A DNA stretch of 64,000 bases from Ectothiorhodospiraceae bacterium (lineage in GTDB: Bacteria; Pseudomonadota; Gammaproteobacteria; Nitrococcales; Aquisalimonadaceae). The stretch covers positions 62,001 to 126,000 of the forward strand of contig JAFIFU010000001.1 in assembly GCA_020831885.1 (NCBI GenBank). The letters are read 5' to 3'. Below, piece by piece: positions 19,046-28,052 of the stretch. The position numbers were made by a program, and so were the translations under genes. Under the pieces are notes generated by a model. That model searched no databases. It was not told where the DNA came from and saw only the letters and a program-made list of their open reading frames with translations. Positions within the stretch are counted from its first letter, which is position 1. Each line of letters opens with the position of its first letter.

Positions 19046-20224
19046 ATGTCCGTACTTCGCATGACTGATCTGGAGCTGGGCGGCAAGCGCGTACTGATTC
19101 GTCAGGATCTCAATGTGCCCCTGAAGGACGGAAAGGTGGCTGACGATACCCGTATCCGCGCCAGCCTTCCCACCATACGCCATGCCCTTGACGCCGGCGC
19201 CCGCGTCATTGTGATGAGTCACCTCGGGCGACCGAAGGAAGGCGTGTTCGATCCTGAAGCCTCGCTGGCGCCCGTGGCCGAGCGCCTGCAAAGCCTGCTG
19301 GGGCAGCCGGTGAAGCTGGTGCGGGACTGGTTGGACGGCGTGGACGTGGATCCCGGGCAGGTGGTGCTGTGCGAGAACGTGCGCTTCAACACCGGCGAGA
19401 AGAAGGATGATGAAGCGCTCAGCCGCCGCATGGCCGCCCTGTGCGACATCTATGTGATGGACGCCTTCGGTACCGCCCACCGCGCCCAGGCATCCACCCA
19501 CGGCGTGGCGCGGTTCGCCCCGGTGGCCTGCGCGGGTCCGCTGCTGGCCGCCGAACTGGATGCCCTGGGCAAGGCCCTGGAACAGCCAAAGCGGCCCATG
19601 GTGGCCATTGTGGGCGGCGCCAAGGTGTCCACGAAACTCACCGTGCTGGAGTCGCTGGTCGAGACGGTTGATCAGCTCATCGTGGGTGGCGGTATCGCCA
19701 ATACTTTCATTGCGGCCGCTGGTCACCCGGTGGGGCAGTCGCTGCATGAGGCGGACCTGGTTCCCCAGGCCCAGGCCCTGATGAAGCAGGCACGGGACCG
19801 GCGCGGGGAGATCCCGGTCCCCGTCGACGTCGTCACGGCCAAGGCATTTGCCGAGGATGCGGCCGCGGAGACCAAGGATGTGGCGCAGGTGGCCGGGGAC
19901 GACCTCATTCTGGATATCGGCCCGGAAACCGCCGCCCGCTACGCGGCCCTGGTGAAGCAGGCGGGCACCATCGTCTGGAACGGTCCGGTGGGGGTGTTCG
20001 AATTCGACCAGTTCGGCCAGGGAACCCGGGTGCTGGCCCAGGCCATTGCCGACAGCCCCGCGTTCTCTATTGCCGGCGGCGGGGACACGCTGGCCGCCGT
20101 GGCCAAGTACGGTATCGGGGACCGAGTTTCTTATATCTCCACCGGCGGCGGCGCCTTTCTGGAGTTTCTGGAAGGCAAGACCCTGCCCGCGGTGGCGGTG
20201 TTGGAGGAGCGGGCCCGCGGCTGA
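19046..20224 (+). CDS. pgk: phosphoglycerate kinase
   Basis: 392 residues from ATG 19046 (AAAGGAACA before it). Pgk transfers phosphate between 1,3-bisphosphoglycerate and ADP. Seen: [62 protein letters not shown], the lysine-bearing [10 protein letters not shown] and the C-terminal [12 protein letters not shown] with [13 protein letters not shown]. Length is normal. It is third in tkt-epd-pgk, separated from epd by the palindromic element, so its expression may differ from the upstream genes. Confidence 0.98.
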   Translation: MSVLRMTDLELGGKRVLIRQDLNVPLKDGKVADDTRIRASLPTIRHALDAGARVIVMSHLGRPKEGVFDPEASLAPVAERLQSLLGQPVKLVRDWLDGVDVDPGQVVLCENVRFNTGEKKDDEALSRRMAALCDIYVMDAFGTAHRAQASTHGVARFAPVACAGPLLAAELDALGKALEQPKRPMVAIVGGAKVSTKLTVLESLVETVDQLIVGGGIANTFIAAAGHPVGQSLHEADLVPQAQALMKQARDRRGEIPVPVDVVTAKAFAEDAAAETKDVAQVAGDDLILDIGPETAARYAALVKQAGTIVWNGPVGVFEFDQFGQGTRVLAQAIADSPAFSIAGGGDTLAAVAKYGIGDRVSYISTGGGAFLEFLEGKTLPAVAVLEERARG

Positions 20225-20245
20225 CGACCTGCGGCCGAGGCCTGT

Positions 20246-21142
20246 TCAGTCGCCCAGCAGGCGACGTTGCGCCTCCCGGTATTTCTCCGCGGTTTTCTGC
20301 AGGATTTCCTCCGGCAGGTGCGGGCCCGGCGGCGTCTTGTCCCAGTCCAGGGTTTCCAGATAGTCCCGCACGAACTGCTTGTCAAAGCTGGGCGGAGATA
20401 TACCCGGCAGGTACTGGTCCGCCGGCCAGAAGCGGGAGGAGTCGGGAGTCAGGGCCTCGTCAATCAGAACCAGCCGGTCGTCGGCGTCCAGGCCGAATTC
20501 GAACTTGGTATCGGCGATGATGATGCCCCGCTCCAGCGCATAGGCCGCTGCCTCCCGGTAGAGGGCCAACGTGGTATCCCGCACCTGCTCGGCCCGCTGA
20601 GCACCAAGCAGTTCCACGGTCTGCTCGAAGCGCACATTCTCGTCGTGATCACCCACCGCCGCCTTGGTGGATGGTGTGTAGAGCGGTTCCGGTAGCCGGT
20701 CCGCCTGGCGCAGGCCCGGTGGCAGGGCAATGCCGCAGACGCCGCCGGTGTTCTGGTAGTCCTTCCATCCCGAGCCGATCAGATAACCGCGGGCAATGGC
20801 CTCCACAGGCAGGGGACGCAGGCGTTTCACCACCACCGCCCGCCCGGCCACCTGGGCACGGTCGTCGGAGTCCGGCACCGCCTGTTCCAGGGGTATGTCC
20901 GCCAGGTGGTTCGGGATGATGTGCGCCAAGCGTTGGAACCAGAAGCAGGAGACCGCAGTCAGCACGACACCCTTGCCGGGAATCGGATCAGGCAGGATCA
21001 CATCGAAGGCGGAGAGCCGGTCGGTGGTAACGATGAGCAGGTGTTCATCGCCCACCTGGTAGATGTCCCGGACCTTGCCGCGCTGGATCAGCGGCAGGGA
21101 TCTCAGATTGGTCTGGTACAGGGCGCTGGGGGTCTGACTCAT
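20246..21142 (-). CDS. purC: SAICAR synthetase (phosphoribosylaminoimidazole-succinocarboxamide synthase)
   Basis: 298 residues from ATG 21142. PurC joins aspartate to CAIR in purine synthesis. Seen: [57 protein letters not shown] and [13 protein letters not shown]. The frame stays open upstream, but the family N terminus begins at this methionine. It converges on pgk with a 21-base gap, and diverges from the CsoR-family gene, whose operator lies 34 bases upstream of this start and might also affect purC. Confidence 0.96.
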   Translation of the reverse strand: MSQTPSALYQTNLRSLPLIQRGKVRDIYQVGDEHLLIVTTDRLSAFDVILPDPIPGKGVVLTAVSCFWFQRLAHIIPNHLADIPLEQAVPDSDDRAQVAGRAVVVKRLRPLPVEAIARGYLIGSGWKDYQNTGGVCGIALPPGLRQADRLPEPLYTPSTKAAVGDHDENVRFEQTVELLGAQRAEQVRDTTLALYREAAAYALERGIIIADTKFEFGLDADDRLVLIDEALTPDSSRFWPADQYLPGISPPSFDKQFVRDYLETLDWDKTPPGPHLPEEILQKTAEKYREAQRRLLGD

Positions 21143-21167
21143 GACGTGGCTCAGTTGGTGTGGGGTG

Positions 21168-21194
21168 TTGAAAACATACCCTGTGGAGTATGAT
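21168..21194 (+). promoter_or_regulatory. promoter with CsoR-type operator for the CsoR-family gene
   Basis: TTGAAA (21168-21173) and TATGAT (21189-21194) are 15 bases apart. Between and partly over them lies ATACCC-TGTG-GAGTAT (21176-21191), one base off a perfect inverted repeat. It matches the C-tract/G-tract palindromes bound by CsoR/CstR-family repressors and nearly equals the perfect copy before the SulP gene. Placement over the promoter core suggests autorepression. Confidence 0.7.
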
Positions 21195-21271
21195 TCCACG
21201 ACGCGGTGCAAGAACAACTCCGGAAACAGCACCGCAAGGCGCCGATTATAAGCACTTATCGAGAGAATCCC

Positions 21272-21568
21272 ATGGCTACCGCAAGTGAAGCGAACCCGGT
21301 GTTGGAGCTGGACCCCCGGCGTCGAGCATTGGTCGCCCGGTTGGCCCGCGTGGAGGGGCAGCTCCGGGCGATCCGCCGTATGGTTGAAGCCCAACGGCCC
21401 TGCGAGGATGTGGCGCAGCAGCTATCCGCCTCGCGCAAGGCGCTGGACAAGGCATTCTACGAGATGCTCGCCTGCGCCATGGAGCGGGACCTCCCGGGTG
21501 GCGAGCTGCCGGAACCCGCCCGGGACAGGCTGGAACAACTGACACGGCTGCTCACCAAGTACGGCTGA
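21272..21568 (+). CDS. CsoR/RcnR-family (DUF156) transcriptional repressor with atypical ligand residues
   Basis: 98 residues from ATG 21272. All-helical DUF156 protein: [20 protein letters not shown], then [20 protein letters not shown]. Family members are tetrameric repressors released by Cu(I), Ni/Co, formaldehyde or persulfides. The first ligand Cys is kept (Cys44), but the positions that normally carry His and the second Cys (about 69 and 73) are Ala and Asp; a Cys at 68 replaces them. Copper sensing by the usual triad is therefore unlikely. It converges on a SulP transporter with one base between stops, and both genes carry the same operator. Confidence 0.88.
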   Translation: MATASEANPVLELDPRRRALVARLARVEGQLRAIRRMVEAQRPCEDVAQQLSASRKALDKAFYEMLACAMERDLPGGELPEPARDRLEQLTRLLTKYG

Positions 21569-21569
21569 G

Positions 21570-23333
21570 TCAACCCTGGCCCGTGGGCGACTCCGCTTCC
21601 GGTGGCACGCGCGTGCCCAGGTACTCCACCGCCTCTTCCGTGCTCAGGAAAACGCGGCCGCCGCCCATGGCCTCCAGCAGCCCGGAGCCGCGCAGACGGT
21701 CCATCACCGGGCCCTTGACCTCCGCCAGGTGGAGGGTGATGCCGCTGCGTGCCAGGTTGTCCGCCAACTGCTCCAGTGTTTCCAGTGCACTGAAATCGAT
21801 CCGGTTGACCGCGCTGCAGACAAGCACCACGTGCCGGAGCTGCGGCTGCTCCGCAACCCGCGCCGCCACCGCCTGCTCCAGAATGGCTGTATTGGCAAAG
21901 TACAGGCTCTCGTCCACACGCAGCAGCAGCAGATGGGGCCAGGTCTCCACGTTGTGCCGGTCCACATTGCGGAAATGCTCGGTCCCGGGAACCCGCCCGA
22001 CCGCCGCCGCGTGAGGATGTCCGGTCCGCCATAGGAAGACCCCCAGCGAGACCGCGAGACCGAAGACCAGCCCCAGTTCGATATCCACCAGGATCACGCC
22101 AAGAAAGGTCACGACCAAGGCCAGGCCATCAGCCCGGTCGAACTTCCAGGCCGCCTTCAGCGCGTGAAGGTCGATCAGCGGAATCACGGCCACGATGATC
22201 ACCGCCGCGAGCACTGCCAGCGGCAGGTACCGGAAGACCGGCGTGAACAGCACTGCCGCCAGGGCCACCAGCAGGGCGGTGATCACGCCGGCCATCTGAC
22301 TGCGGGCGCCCGCCTCGAAATTCACCATGGAGCGGGCGAACCCGCCGGCAACCGGCATGGTGCCGGTCAGCGCGGCCCCGGCGTTGGCGGCCCCGAGGGC
22401 GATCAGTTCCTGGTTCGGGTCGACCCGTTCCCGGCGGCGCCATGCGAGCACCCGGGCCACGGAAACGCTTTCCACGTACCCCACCAGGCTGATCACCAGC
22501 GCGGCCGGCAGCAGCTCGCGCCAGGTCTCGCCGCCCAGGAAACCGAGCGAGGGCATGGGTAGCCCCCGGGGGATGTCCCCCACCAAGGTGAGTCCCGGGA
22601 GTGCATGCCCACCCAGTGCCGAGGCGCCGGTGGCGCCGAGCACGATCACCAGCGGGGCGGCCCGGCTGGCCACCAGCGCCACCCGGGGTGAGACGCCCAG
22701 GCGCGCCAGCCAGCGCACCAGGGAGCGTCGTGCAAGCCACAACAGGATCAGGGAAACCCCGCCGAACACCAGCGGTCCGACGCGCAGCCCCGATAGACCG
22801 ATAGCCAGCGCGTAAAGCTGGGTCAGCAGGCCGTCCTCCCGCGGCAGGGGGATACCGGTGAGCTGGGGTACCTGGCTCGCGATGATCACCACGGCGGCCC
22901 CGCTGGTGAAGCCGGAAAGGACCGGATGGCTGAGAAAATTGGCCAATTCCCCCAGACGCAGGAAGCCCATCACCAACAGCATGCCCGCGGACAGCGCCGC
23001 CAGCATCACCGCCCCCTGGAGCCATTCCGTGCTACCGGGTTCGGCCCCGATACCTGCCAGTGCATTGGCCACCAGGAGCGAAGCCACTGAAACAGGGCCG
23101 ACGGCGAGGGTGCGGCTGGTTCCGAATACGGCGTAGACCAGGGGCGGCAGAATCCCGGCGTAAAGCCCGACCACCGGGGGCAGGCCGGCGAGCAGTGCCA
23201 GCGCCATACCCTGGGGAACCAGCAGCAGCGCTGTGATGACCCCCGCCAGCAGGTCGTCCTGGAGCCGGCGCCCTCGGGCGTCCGGCAGCCACTCCAGGAT
23301 GGTGAACCATTGCTTGAGGCGTGGTGAGGCCAT
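21570..23333 (-). CDS. SulP-family anion transporter with STAS domain
   Basis: 587 residues. About ten or more hydrophobic segments fill residues 25-430, including the SulP signatures LLLVPQGMALALLAGLPPVVGLYAG and LISLVGYVESVSVAR-like region. A cytoplasmic STAS domain follows at about 455-570 (VVLVCSAVNRIDFSALETLE). SulP proteins carry sulfate, bicarbonate, dicarboxylates or other anions; the substrate cannot be read here. The region FAR after GFARSMVNFEAGARSQMAG is typical of the family. The promoter holds a perfect CsoR-type operator, tying transport to the neighbouring regulator, perhaps in sulfur metabolism. Confidence 0.93.
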   Translation of the reverse strand: MASPRLKQWFTILEWLPDARGRRLQDDLLAGVITALLLVPQGMALALLAGLPPVVGLYAGILPPLVYAVFGTSRTLAVGPVSVASLLVANALAGIGAEPGSTEWLQGAVMLAALSAGMLLVMGFLRLGELANFLSHPVLSGFTSGAAVVIIASQVPQLTGIPLPREDGLLTQLYALAIGLSGLRVGPLVFGGVSLILLWLARRSLVRWLARLGVSPRVALVASRAAPLVIVLGATGASALGGHALPGLTLVGDIPRGLPMPSLGFLGGETWRELLPAALVISLVGYVESVSVARVLAWRRRERVDPNQELIALGAANAGAALTGTMPVAGGFARSMVNFEAGARSQMAGVITALLVALAAVLFTPVFRYLPLAVLAAVIIVAVIPLIDLHALKAAWKFDRADGLALVVTFLGVILVDIELGLVFGLAVSLGVFLWRTGHPHAAAVGRVPGTEHFRNVDRHNVETWPHLLLLRVDESLYFANTAILEQAVAARVAEQPQLRHVVLVCSAVNRIDFSALETLEQLADNLARSGITLHLAEVKGPVMDRLRGSGLLEAMGGGRVFLSTEEAVEYLGTRVPPEAESPTGQG

Positions 23334-23386
23334 GCGTGCTCCTGCAAACGGCCCTCGCGGAGCCGGAAGCGCAAATCGGTGCCTGC

Positions 23387-23416
23387 AATATACCCCGGAG
23401 GGTATTTTGTTGTCAG
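23387..23416 (-). promoter_or_regulatory. sulP promoter with perfect CsoR-type operator
   Basis: On the minus strand CTGACA (23411-23416) and TATATT (23387-23392) are 18 bases apart, a good sigma-70 promoter. ATACCC-TCCG-GGGTAT (23390-23405), a perfect 6+4+6 palindrome, lies between and over them. The same motif lies in front of the CsoR-family gene, so this site should let that protein repress sulP. The -35 element overlaps the 3' end of phrB. Confidence 0.75.
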
Positions 23417-24834
23417 CCGCCGCGAATGCTCTGGTATGCGGTCAGTGCGGCCCTGCGCGACTCGGCGAGATCCACCAGCGGATGCGGATACGTGCTCCCC
23501 AGTGTAATACCGGCCTGCCGCAATGTGGACGCGGATGCCCGCCAGGGGGCGTGAATCGCGGGGGCGGACAGTTGCCGAAGCTCCGGAACCCAGCGTCTGA
23601 TGTAGTCCCCTCGGGGGTCGAAGCGTTCTGCCTGGCGCACCGGATTGAAGATGCGGAAGTAGGGCGCGGCGTCCGCTCCACTGCCCTGGACCCACTGCCA
23701 GCCCATGCTGTTGTTGGCCAGATCGGCATCCACCAGTGTGTCCCAGAACCAGGACGCACCCCGCTGCCAGGGTATGCGCAGGTTCTTGACCAGCAGCGAG
23801 CCGACGATCATGCGCACCCGGTTGTGCATCCAGCCGGTCTTCCAGAGCTGGCGCATGCCGGCGTCGACCATGGGGATTCCGGTTTGGCCGGATTGCCAGG
23901 CCGCCAGGGCCGCATCCTGCTCAGCCGCCCAGGGGAAGTCCCGGAAACGGCGATCCAGCGGTTCGTCCGGCATGTGGGGATGGTGGTACAGCAGGTGATG
24001 CGCGAACTCCCGCCAACCCAGCTGGGCGAGAAAGGACGCGGACGCGTCGGCGGACGCTGTCCGGTCCACGGATTCCCGGATCTGCCGCGGGCTGACCTCA
24101 CCGAAGTGCAGATGCGGCGAAAGCCGGGAGGTGGCCGGTTCCGCCGGGAGATCACGGGCCCGTGGGTAAGCGTCCAGCGCCTGGTCCGTGAATGCGGCCA
24201 GCGCCTCCTGTGCCCCCGGTTCGCCGGGCCTCCAGCAGGCCTCCAGGCCCCGGAACCAGGGGGTCCGGGGTAGCAATCCCAGCGCCTTCGGGGGCAGGCT
24301 TTCCGGCCAGCGTTCGGGCGCCGCCATCGGGGGCGCCGGCAGCGAGGCGGGCAGGGGGAGCCGGTTGCAGGCGCGCCAGAAGGGCGTGAAGGAGCGGAAG
24401 GGTCCGCCATCACGGCGCCGGACCTCCCAGGGTTCCCAGAGCAGGTTGCCGGGGAGGCTTTCCACGCGAAGGCCATCCTCCCGTAATGCGCGCTTGACCC
24501 GCCGGTCAACGGCCATCCCAAGGGGTTCGTAGCGGCGGTTCCAGAGCACGGTCCTGGCCCCGGTTTCCCGGACCAGACGGCGCAGTAGCTGCAGGCTGTC
24601 CTGGCCCCGCAGGATGATCAGGCGCGAACCGCGTCGGGCCAGCGAAACCGCCAGCGCATCCAGGCTGTGATGCAGCCACCAGCGTGCGGCGGCGCCGGTG
24701 GTCCAGCCGCCTTCTTCTTCCGGCGCATGGATGTAGACGGGGATGACCGGGCCGACGGCCGAGGCCCGGTGCAGCGCCGGGTTGTCCGCGAGTCGCAGAT
24801 CCCGCCGCATCCAGACGAGAGCGACAGACGTCAT
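23413..24834 (-). CDS. phrB: deoxyribodipyrimidine photo-lyase
   Basis: 473 residues from ATG 24834. Uses FADH- and blue light to split cyclobutane pyrimidine dimers. N-terminal antenna domain begins ALVWMRRDLRLADNPAL. The FAD domain shows TSRLSPHLHFGEVSPRQI, LGWREFAHHLLYH, GIPMVDAGMRQLWKTGWMHN, RMIVGSLLVKNLRIPW and NNSMGWQWVQGSGADAAPYF, all typical of class I CPD photolyases. It begins 4 bases after the merR stop and ends the lgt-thyA-folA-merR-phrB run, so it is likely controlled by the adjacent MerR protein. Confidence 0.97.
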   Translation of the reverse strand: MTSVALVWMRRDLRLADNPALHRASAVGPVIPVYIHAPEEEGGWTTGAAARWWLHHSLDALAVSLARRGSRLIILRGQDSLQLLRRLVRETGARTVLWNRRYEPLGMAVDRRVKRALREDGLRVESLPGNLLWEPWEVRRRDGGPFRSFTPFWRACNRLPLPASLPAPPMAAPERWPESLPPKALGLLPRTPWFRGLEACWRPGEPGAQEALAAFTDQALDAYPRARDLPAEPATSRLSPHLHFGEVSPRQIRESVDRTASADASASFLAQLGWREFAHHLLYHHPHMPDEPLDRRFRDFPWAAEQDAALAAWQSGQTGIPMVDAGMRQLWKTGWMHNRVRMIVGSLLVKNLRIPWQRGASWFWDTLVDADLANNSMGWQWVQGSGADAAPYFRIFNPVRQAERFDPRGDYIRRWVPELRQLSAPAIHAPWRASASTLRQAGITLGSTYPHPLVDLAESRRAALTAYQSIRGG

Positions 24835-24838
24835 GTGC

Positions 24839-25750
24839 TTACGGGCAGGGCGGGACGCGCTGCCGCAGCGCGGCCAGCACATCATCCCGGTGGTGGATCG
24901 GCAGAATCCGTTCCGTCGTGACACCGTCTGCCCAATGGGCGGCATCCGGCAGCAGAAACACCGGCGTCCGGCTGTTCTGCAGCAGCCGCATCAGACCGTC
25001 GGGGGGCTCCGGGCCGGTGCCGGTGATTGCCAGTGCGGCGCATCGGGCGATATCCAGCGCATGGGCGAGTTGGGGCAGTGGTACATCGGTTCCCAGGGAG
25101 ATGCAGCGGTACCCGTTGGACTGGGCCATGGCCGCAAGCAGGAGGAGCGGGAGTTCGTCGCAGCTCCCGGCGGGTGCCGCCAGCAGCAGGCGCGGTCCAC
25201 TGGCGAAGGCACCCTGGTGATGAACCCTGGCGGCGAGCTTGACGCGCAGAAAGGTCCGCAGGAACTGCCTGCGCAGAGCGGCTGCGGTGTCATCGTCGTT
25301 GTCCGCGGTGGTTTGCAGCTCCTCCAGTAGCGGCAAGGCGAGTTCATGCAGCACCTCGTCCATGGAAAACAGCCCCAGGGCGGAGGCGTAGGCCTGCTCC
25401 AGGCGTCGTTCGTCCAGTGCGGACAGGGCTTCCAGCCATTCCCGGCGCAGCGCGTCCCGGTTACGGTGTCCGTGGTGTTCCGGAGGGTGGGCAGGAGCAG
25501 GTGTTTGCCCGTCCAGGGCGGCCTTGGCCTGACTGATGGGGATTCCGCGTTCCAGCAGCATCAGGACCTGCTGGATGCGTTCCAGATCCTGCTCGGTGTA
25601 GAGCCGGTGGCCCTTTGGCGTCCGCTGCGGCCGGATCAGGCCGTAGCGGCGCTCCCAGGCGCGCAGCGTGACCGGATTGACGCCCGTCATCGCGGATATG
25701 GTGCGGATTGGATAGAGACCCCTGGCCAACCTGGCAGCTCCGATGGTCAT
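24839..25750 (-). CDS. MerR-family regulator with degenerate cobalamin-binding-type domain (CarH/LitR-like)
   Basis: 303 residues. A MerR winged helix covers residues 10-80 (YPIRTISAMTGVNPVTLRAW, RPQRTPKGHRLYTEQDLERI). A helical bundle and a Rossmann domain follow ([28 protein letters not shown]), as in light-sensing CarH/LitR regulators. The cobalamin signature normally holds a His near this APAGS..ELP loop and ends in Gly; here the segment is S-C-D-E-L-P, so base-on cobalamin binding looks lost. Regulators of this kind control photolyase and carotenoid genes. It sits directly before phrB and 12 bases after folA. Confidence 0.9.
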   Translation of the reverse strand: MTIGAARLARGLYPIRTISAMTGVNPVTLRAWERRYGLIRPQRTPKGHRLYTEQDLERIQQVLMLLERGIPISQAKAALDGQTPAPAHPPEHHGHRNRDALRREWLEALSALDERRLEQAYASALGLFSMDEVLHELALPLLEELQTTADNDDDTAAALRRQFLRTFLRVKLAARVHHQGAFASGPRLLLAAPAGSCDELPLLLLAAMAQSNGYRCISLGTDVPLPQLAHALDIARCAALAITGTGPEPPDGLMRLLQNSRTPVFLLPDAAHWADGVTTERILPIHHRDDVLAALRQRVPPCP

Positions 25751-25762
25751 TGCGGTGTACAG

Positions 25763-26302
25763 TTATTGTATCAGTTTTCCGGGGCTGCCACCCATCCCTT
25801 TCCCCTTCCCCTTCCGGCGCCGCTCCAGAGTCTGGTACACCAGCGGATAGGGGCTGTCATCCCCGGGCGGTTGCGTCGCCTCGTCCGTGACGACCCACTC
25901 CTGCCGGTCGAAGCAGGGAAAGCGGGTGTCACCCGGGATCGGGGCCTGGACCCAGGTCAGGTACATGCGATCGGCCATGGGGAGAAAATGCCGGTAGATC
26001 TCCGCGCCGCCGATGATCATGATCTCCTCCGCGTCCCCGGCCAGTTCCACGGCTTCCTCCGGAGACCGGGCCACCTGACAGCCTTCGACCCGGAAGGCGG
26101 GGTTGCCGCTGATGATAATGTTGGTCCGCTCCGGCAACGGGCGCCCGATGGACTGGTAGTTCCGTCGGCCCATGATCACGGGCTTGCCCAGGGTCAGACG
26201 GCGAAAGTGCCGGAGGTCGGCGCGGATGCGCCAGGGGAGGTCATTGTCCCGGCCAATGACGTGATCGGGAGTCAGTGCCGCAATAAGGCTGATACGGGCC
26301 AT
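25763..26302 (-). CDS. folA: dihydrofolate reductase
   Basis: 179 residues. FolA regenerates tetrahydrofolate with NADPH. Seen: ISLIAALTPDHVIGRDNDLPW, LPWRIRADLRHFR, GKPVIMGRRNYQSIG, RPLPERTNIIIS and IMIIGGAEIYRHF. The last 20 residues are a basic Gly/Lys-rich tail (RRKGKGKGMGG), unusual for the family and of unknown role. Its ATG overlaps the thyA stop by one base (TGATG), a coupled pair that works together because thyA produces dihydrofolate. A TACAAT sequence in its last codons might act as a -10 for merR, but no good -35 is seen. Confidence 0.97.
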   Translation of the reverse strand: MARISLIAALTPDHVIGRDNDLPWRIRADLRHFRRLTLGKPVIMGRRNYQSIGRPLPERTNIIISGNPAFRVEGCQVARSPEEAVELAGDAEEIMIIGGAEIYRHFLPMADRMYLTWVQAPIPGDTRFPCFDRQEWVVTDEATQPPGDDSPYPLVYQTLERRRKGKGKGMGGSPGKLIQ

Positions 26303-27096
26303 CAGACCGCCACCGGCGCCTTGATATGCGGGTGGTGGCGATACCCTTCCAGACGGAAGTCCTCGTACCGGAAACCGAACAGGTCCTCCACGTCCGGGTT
26401 CAGTCGCATGCGGGGCAATGGGTACGGCTCACGGCGTAGCTGCTCGTCCGCCTGCTCCAGGTGATTCAGGTACAGATGGGCGTCGCCCAGCGTGTGGATG
26501 AACGTCCCCGGGGCCAGGCCGGTGACCTGGGCCACCATCATGGTGAGCAGGGCGTAGGACGCGATATTGAACGGCACGCCCAGAAAGATGTCGGCGCTGC
26601 GCTGGTACAGTTGGCAGGACAGCCGGCCTTCCGCCACGTAGAACTGGAACAGTGTGTGACAGGGCGGCAGGGCCATGTGGTCCACTTCCGCCGGATTCCA
26701 GGCGGTGACGATCAGACGGCGGGAATCCGGATTGGTGCGGATCTGTTCCACCACCCGGGCGATCTGGTCCAGCGAGCCGCCATCCGGCAACGGCCAGGAC
26801 CGCCATTGCACGCCGTAGACGGGGCCCAGGTCGCCGTTCTCGTCGGCCCATTCATCCCAGATGCTGACGCCGTGCTGCTTGAGATAGGCGATATTGCTGT
26901 CGCCACGGAGAAACCACAGCAGTTCATGGATGATCGATTTCAGGTGGATTTTCTTCGTGGTGACCAGGGGAAAACCGTCCTGAAGATCGAAGCGCATCTG
27001 GTGGCCGAACACCGACAGCGTGCCGGTGCCGGTCCGGTCGTGCTTCCGGGTCCCTTCGTCCCGCACCCGTCGCATCAGGTCCAGGTATTGCTGCAT
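26302..27096 (-). CDS. thyA: thymidylate synthase
   Basis: 264 residues. ThyA methylates dUMP to dTMP with methylene-THF. Seen: [35 protein letters not shown], the active-site [13 protein letters not shown] with catalytic Cys, [20 protein letters not shown] and [11 protein letters not shown]. Length equals the E. coli enzyme. It lies 6 bases after lgt and overlaps folA, so lgt-thyA-folA form one transcript as in many gammaproteobacteria. Confidence 0.98.
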   Translation of the reverse strand: MQQYLDLMRRVRDEGTRKHDRTGTGTLSVFGHQMRFDLQDGFPLVTTKKIHLKSIIHELLWFLRGDSNIAYLKQHGVSIWDEWADENGDLGPVYGVQWRSWPLPDGGSLDQIARVVEQIRTNPDSRRLIVTAWNPAEVDHMALPPCHTLFQFYVAEGRLSCQLYQRSADIFLGVPFNIASYALLTMMVAQVTGLAPGTFIHTLGDAHLYLNHLEQADEQLRREPYPLPRMRLNPDVEDLFGFRYEDFRLEGYRHHPHIKAPVAV

Positions 27097-27102
27097 AGTC
27101 TT

Positions 27103-27900
27103 CTACCTCGCACCAGGCACGTCGTTGCGCCGGTATGCCAGCACCAGCAGGAGGCCGCCGCCGAGGATCATGGGCAGGGACAGGACCTGCCCCATGGTCA
27201 CCCAGCCGAAGGCCAGGTAACCGATATGGGCATCCGGCATGCGGGCGAATTCGACGACGAAACGGAACACGCCGTACAGCACAAGGAACAGTCCGGAGAC
27301 CGACATGGTGGGACGCGGTTTCCGCGAAAACAGCCACAGCGCGATGAACAGGACCACGCCTTCCAGCAGGAACTGGTAGAGCTGCGAGGGATGGCGCGGA
27401 TCCGCTCCCAAGGGGGCGTAGACCATGCCCCAGGGCAGGTCCGTGGGCTTGCCCCAGAGTTCGCCGTTGATGAAATTGCCGATCCGCCCCGCCCCCAGGC
27501 CAATGGGGACAAGCGGCGCGACGAAATCCATCAGGCGGAAAAAACCGGTGCCCGCCTTGCGGGCGAACAGCAGGCAGGCGAGGAGTACGCCGATCAACCC
27601 GCCATGGAAGCTCATGCCGCCCTGCCAGATGCGGATCAGCCGCAGCGGGTCGTCCAGCACCTGCCCCATGTCATAGAACAGGATGTAGCCGATGCGCCCG
27701 CCGAGAATCACGCCCAGGGCAACGTATAGCACCAGGTCACTCATCTGCGGCGGTGTGACCGGTCGCCAGGGTTCCCTGGCGCGCATCCGGCCCAGCCACC
27801 ATCCGGCGAGGAAACCGAGGCCGTACATGAGCCCGTACCAGTGAATGGCCAGTGGGCCCAGTTGCAGGGCGACGGGGTCGATATCGGGATAGGTCAGCAT
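27103..27900 (-). CDS. lgt: phosphatidylglycerol-prolipoprotein diacylglyceryl transferase
   Basis: 265 residues, a seven-helix inner-membrane protein. Lgt attaches diacylglycerol to the lipobox Cys of lipoproteins, the first step in making proteins such as the Slp pair in this window. Seen: [27 protein letters not shown], the signature [15 protein letters not shown] and [20 protein letters not shown]. It is first in lgt-thyA-folA-merR-phrB. Its promoter must lie in the repeat-rich gap 27901-28225. Confidence 0.97.
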   Translation of the reverse strand: MLTYPDIDPVALQLGPLAIHWYGLMYGLGFLAGWWLGRMRAREPWRPVTPPQMSDLVLYVALGVILGGRIGYILFYDMGQVLDDPLRLIRIWQGGMSFHGGLIGVLLACLLFARKAGTGFFRLMDFVAPLVPIGLGAGRIGNFINGELWGKPTDLPWGMVYAPLGADPRHPSQLYQFLLEGVVLFIALWLFSRKPRPTMSVSGLFLVLYGVFRFVVEFARMPDAHIGYLAFGWVTMGQVLSLPMILGGGLLLVLAYRRNDVPGAR

Positions 27901-27965
27901 GGGTGAGGATAGTAAAGCATCATGGCCGACCGGGCCATCGGTGCGGAGTGGGGTGAGCAGCTTGA

Positions 27966-28038
27966 TACCTCGACAGCTATGTCGGGGCTTCGAGCCGGCA
28001 CCAACCTCGAGTTTGGCAGAGTCGGCCCCATCGAAGCC
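27966..28038. repeat. palindromic element upstream of lgt
   Basis: CGACA-GCTA-TGTCG (near 27971-27984) is a perfect hairpin. Directly beside it GGCTTCGA (27986-27993) pairs with TCGAAGCC (28031-28038), enclosing further complementary stretches (CCAA/TTGG and GCCGGC/GTCGGC). Like the element before pgk it is intergenic, GC-rich and multiply self-complementary, which suggests a second extragenic repeat family. Only one copy is seen in this window. Confidence 0.45.
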
Positions 28039-28052
28039 GCACAGGTTCGGCG

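Noticed and set aside
20225-20245. Terminator between convergent pgk and purC
   Set aside because: Only 21 bases, with a 4-bp GGCC/GGCC palindrome and no T run; too weak to call.
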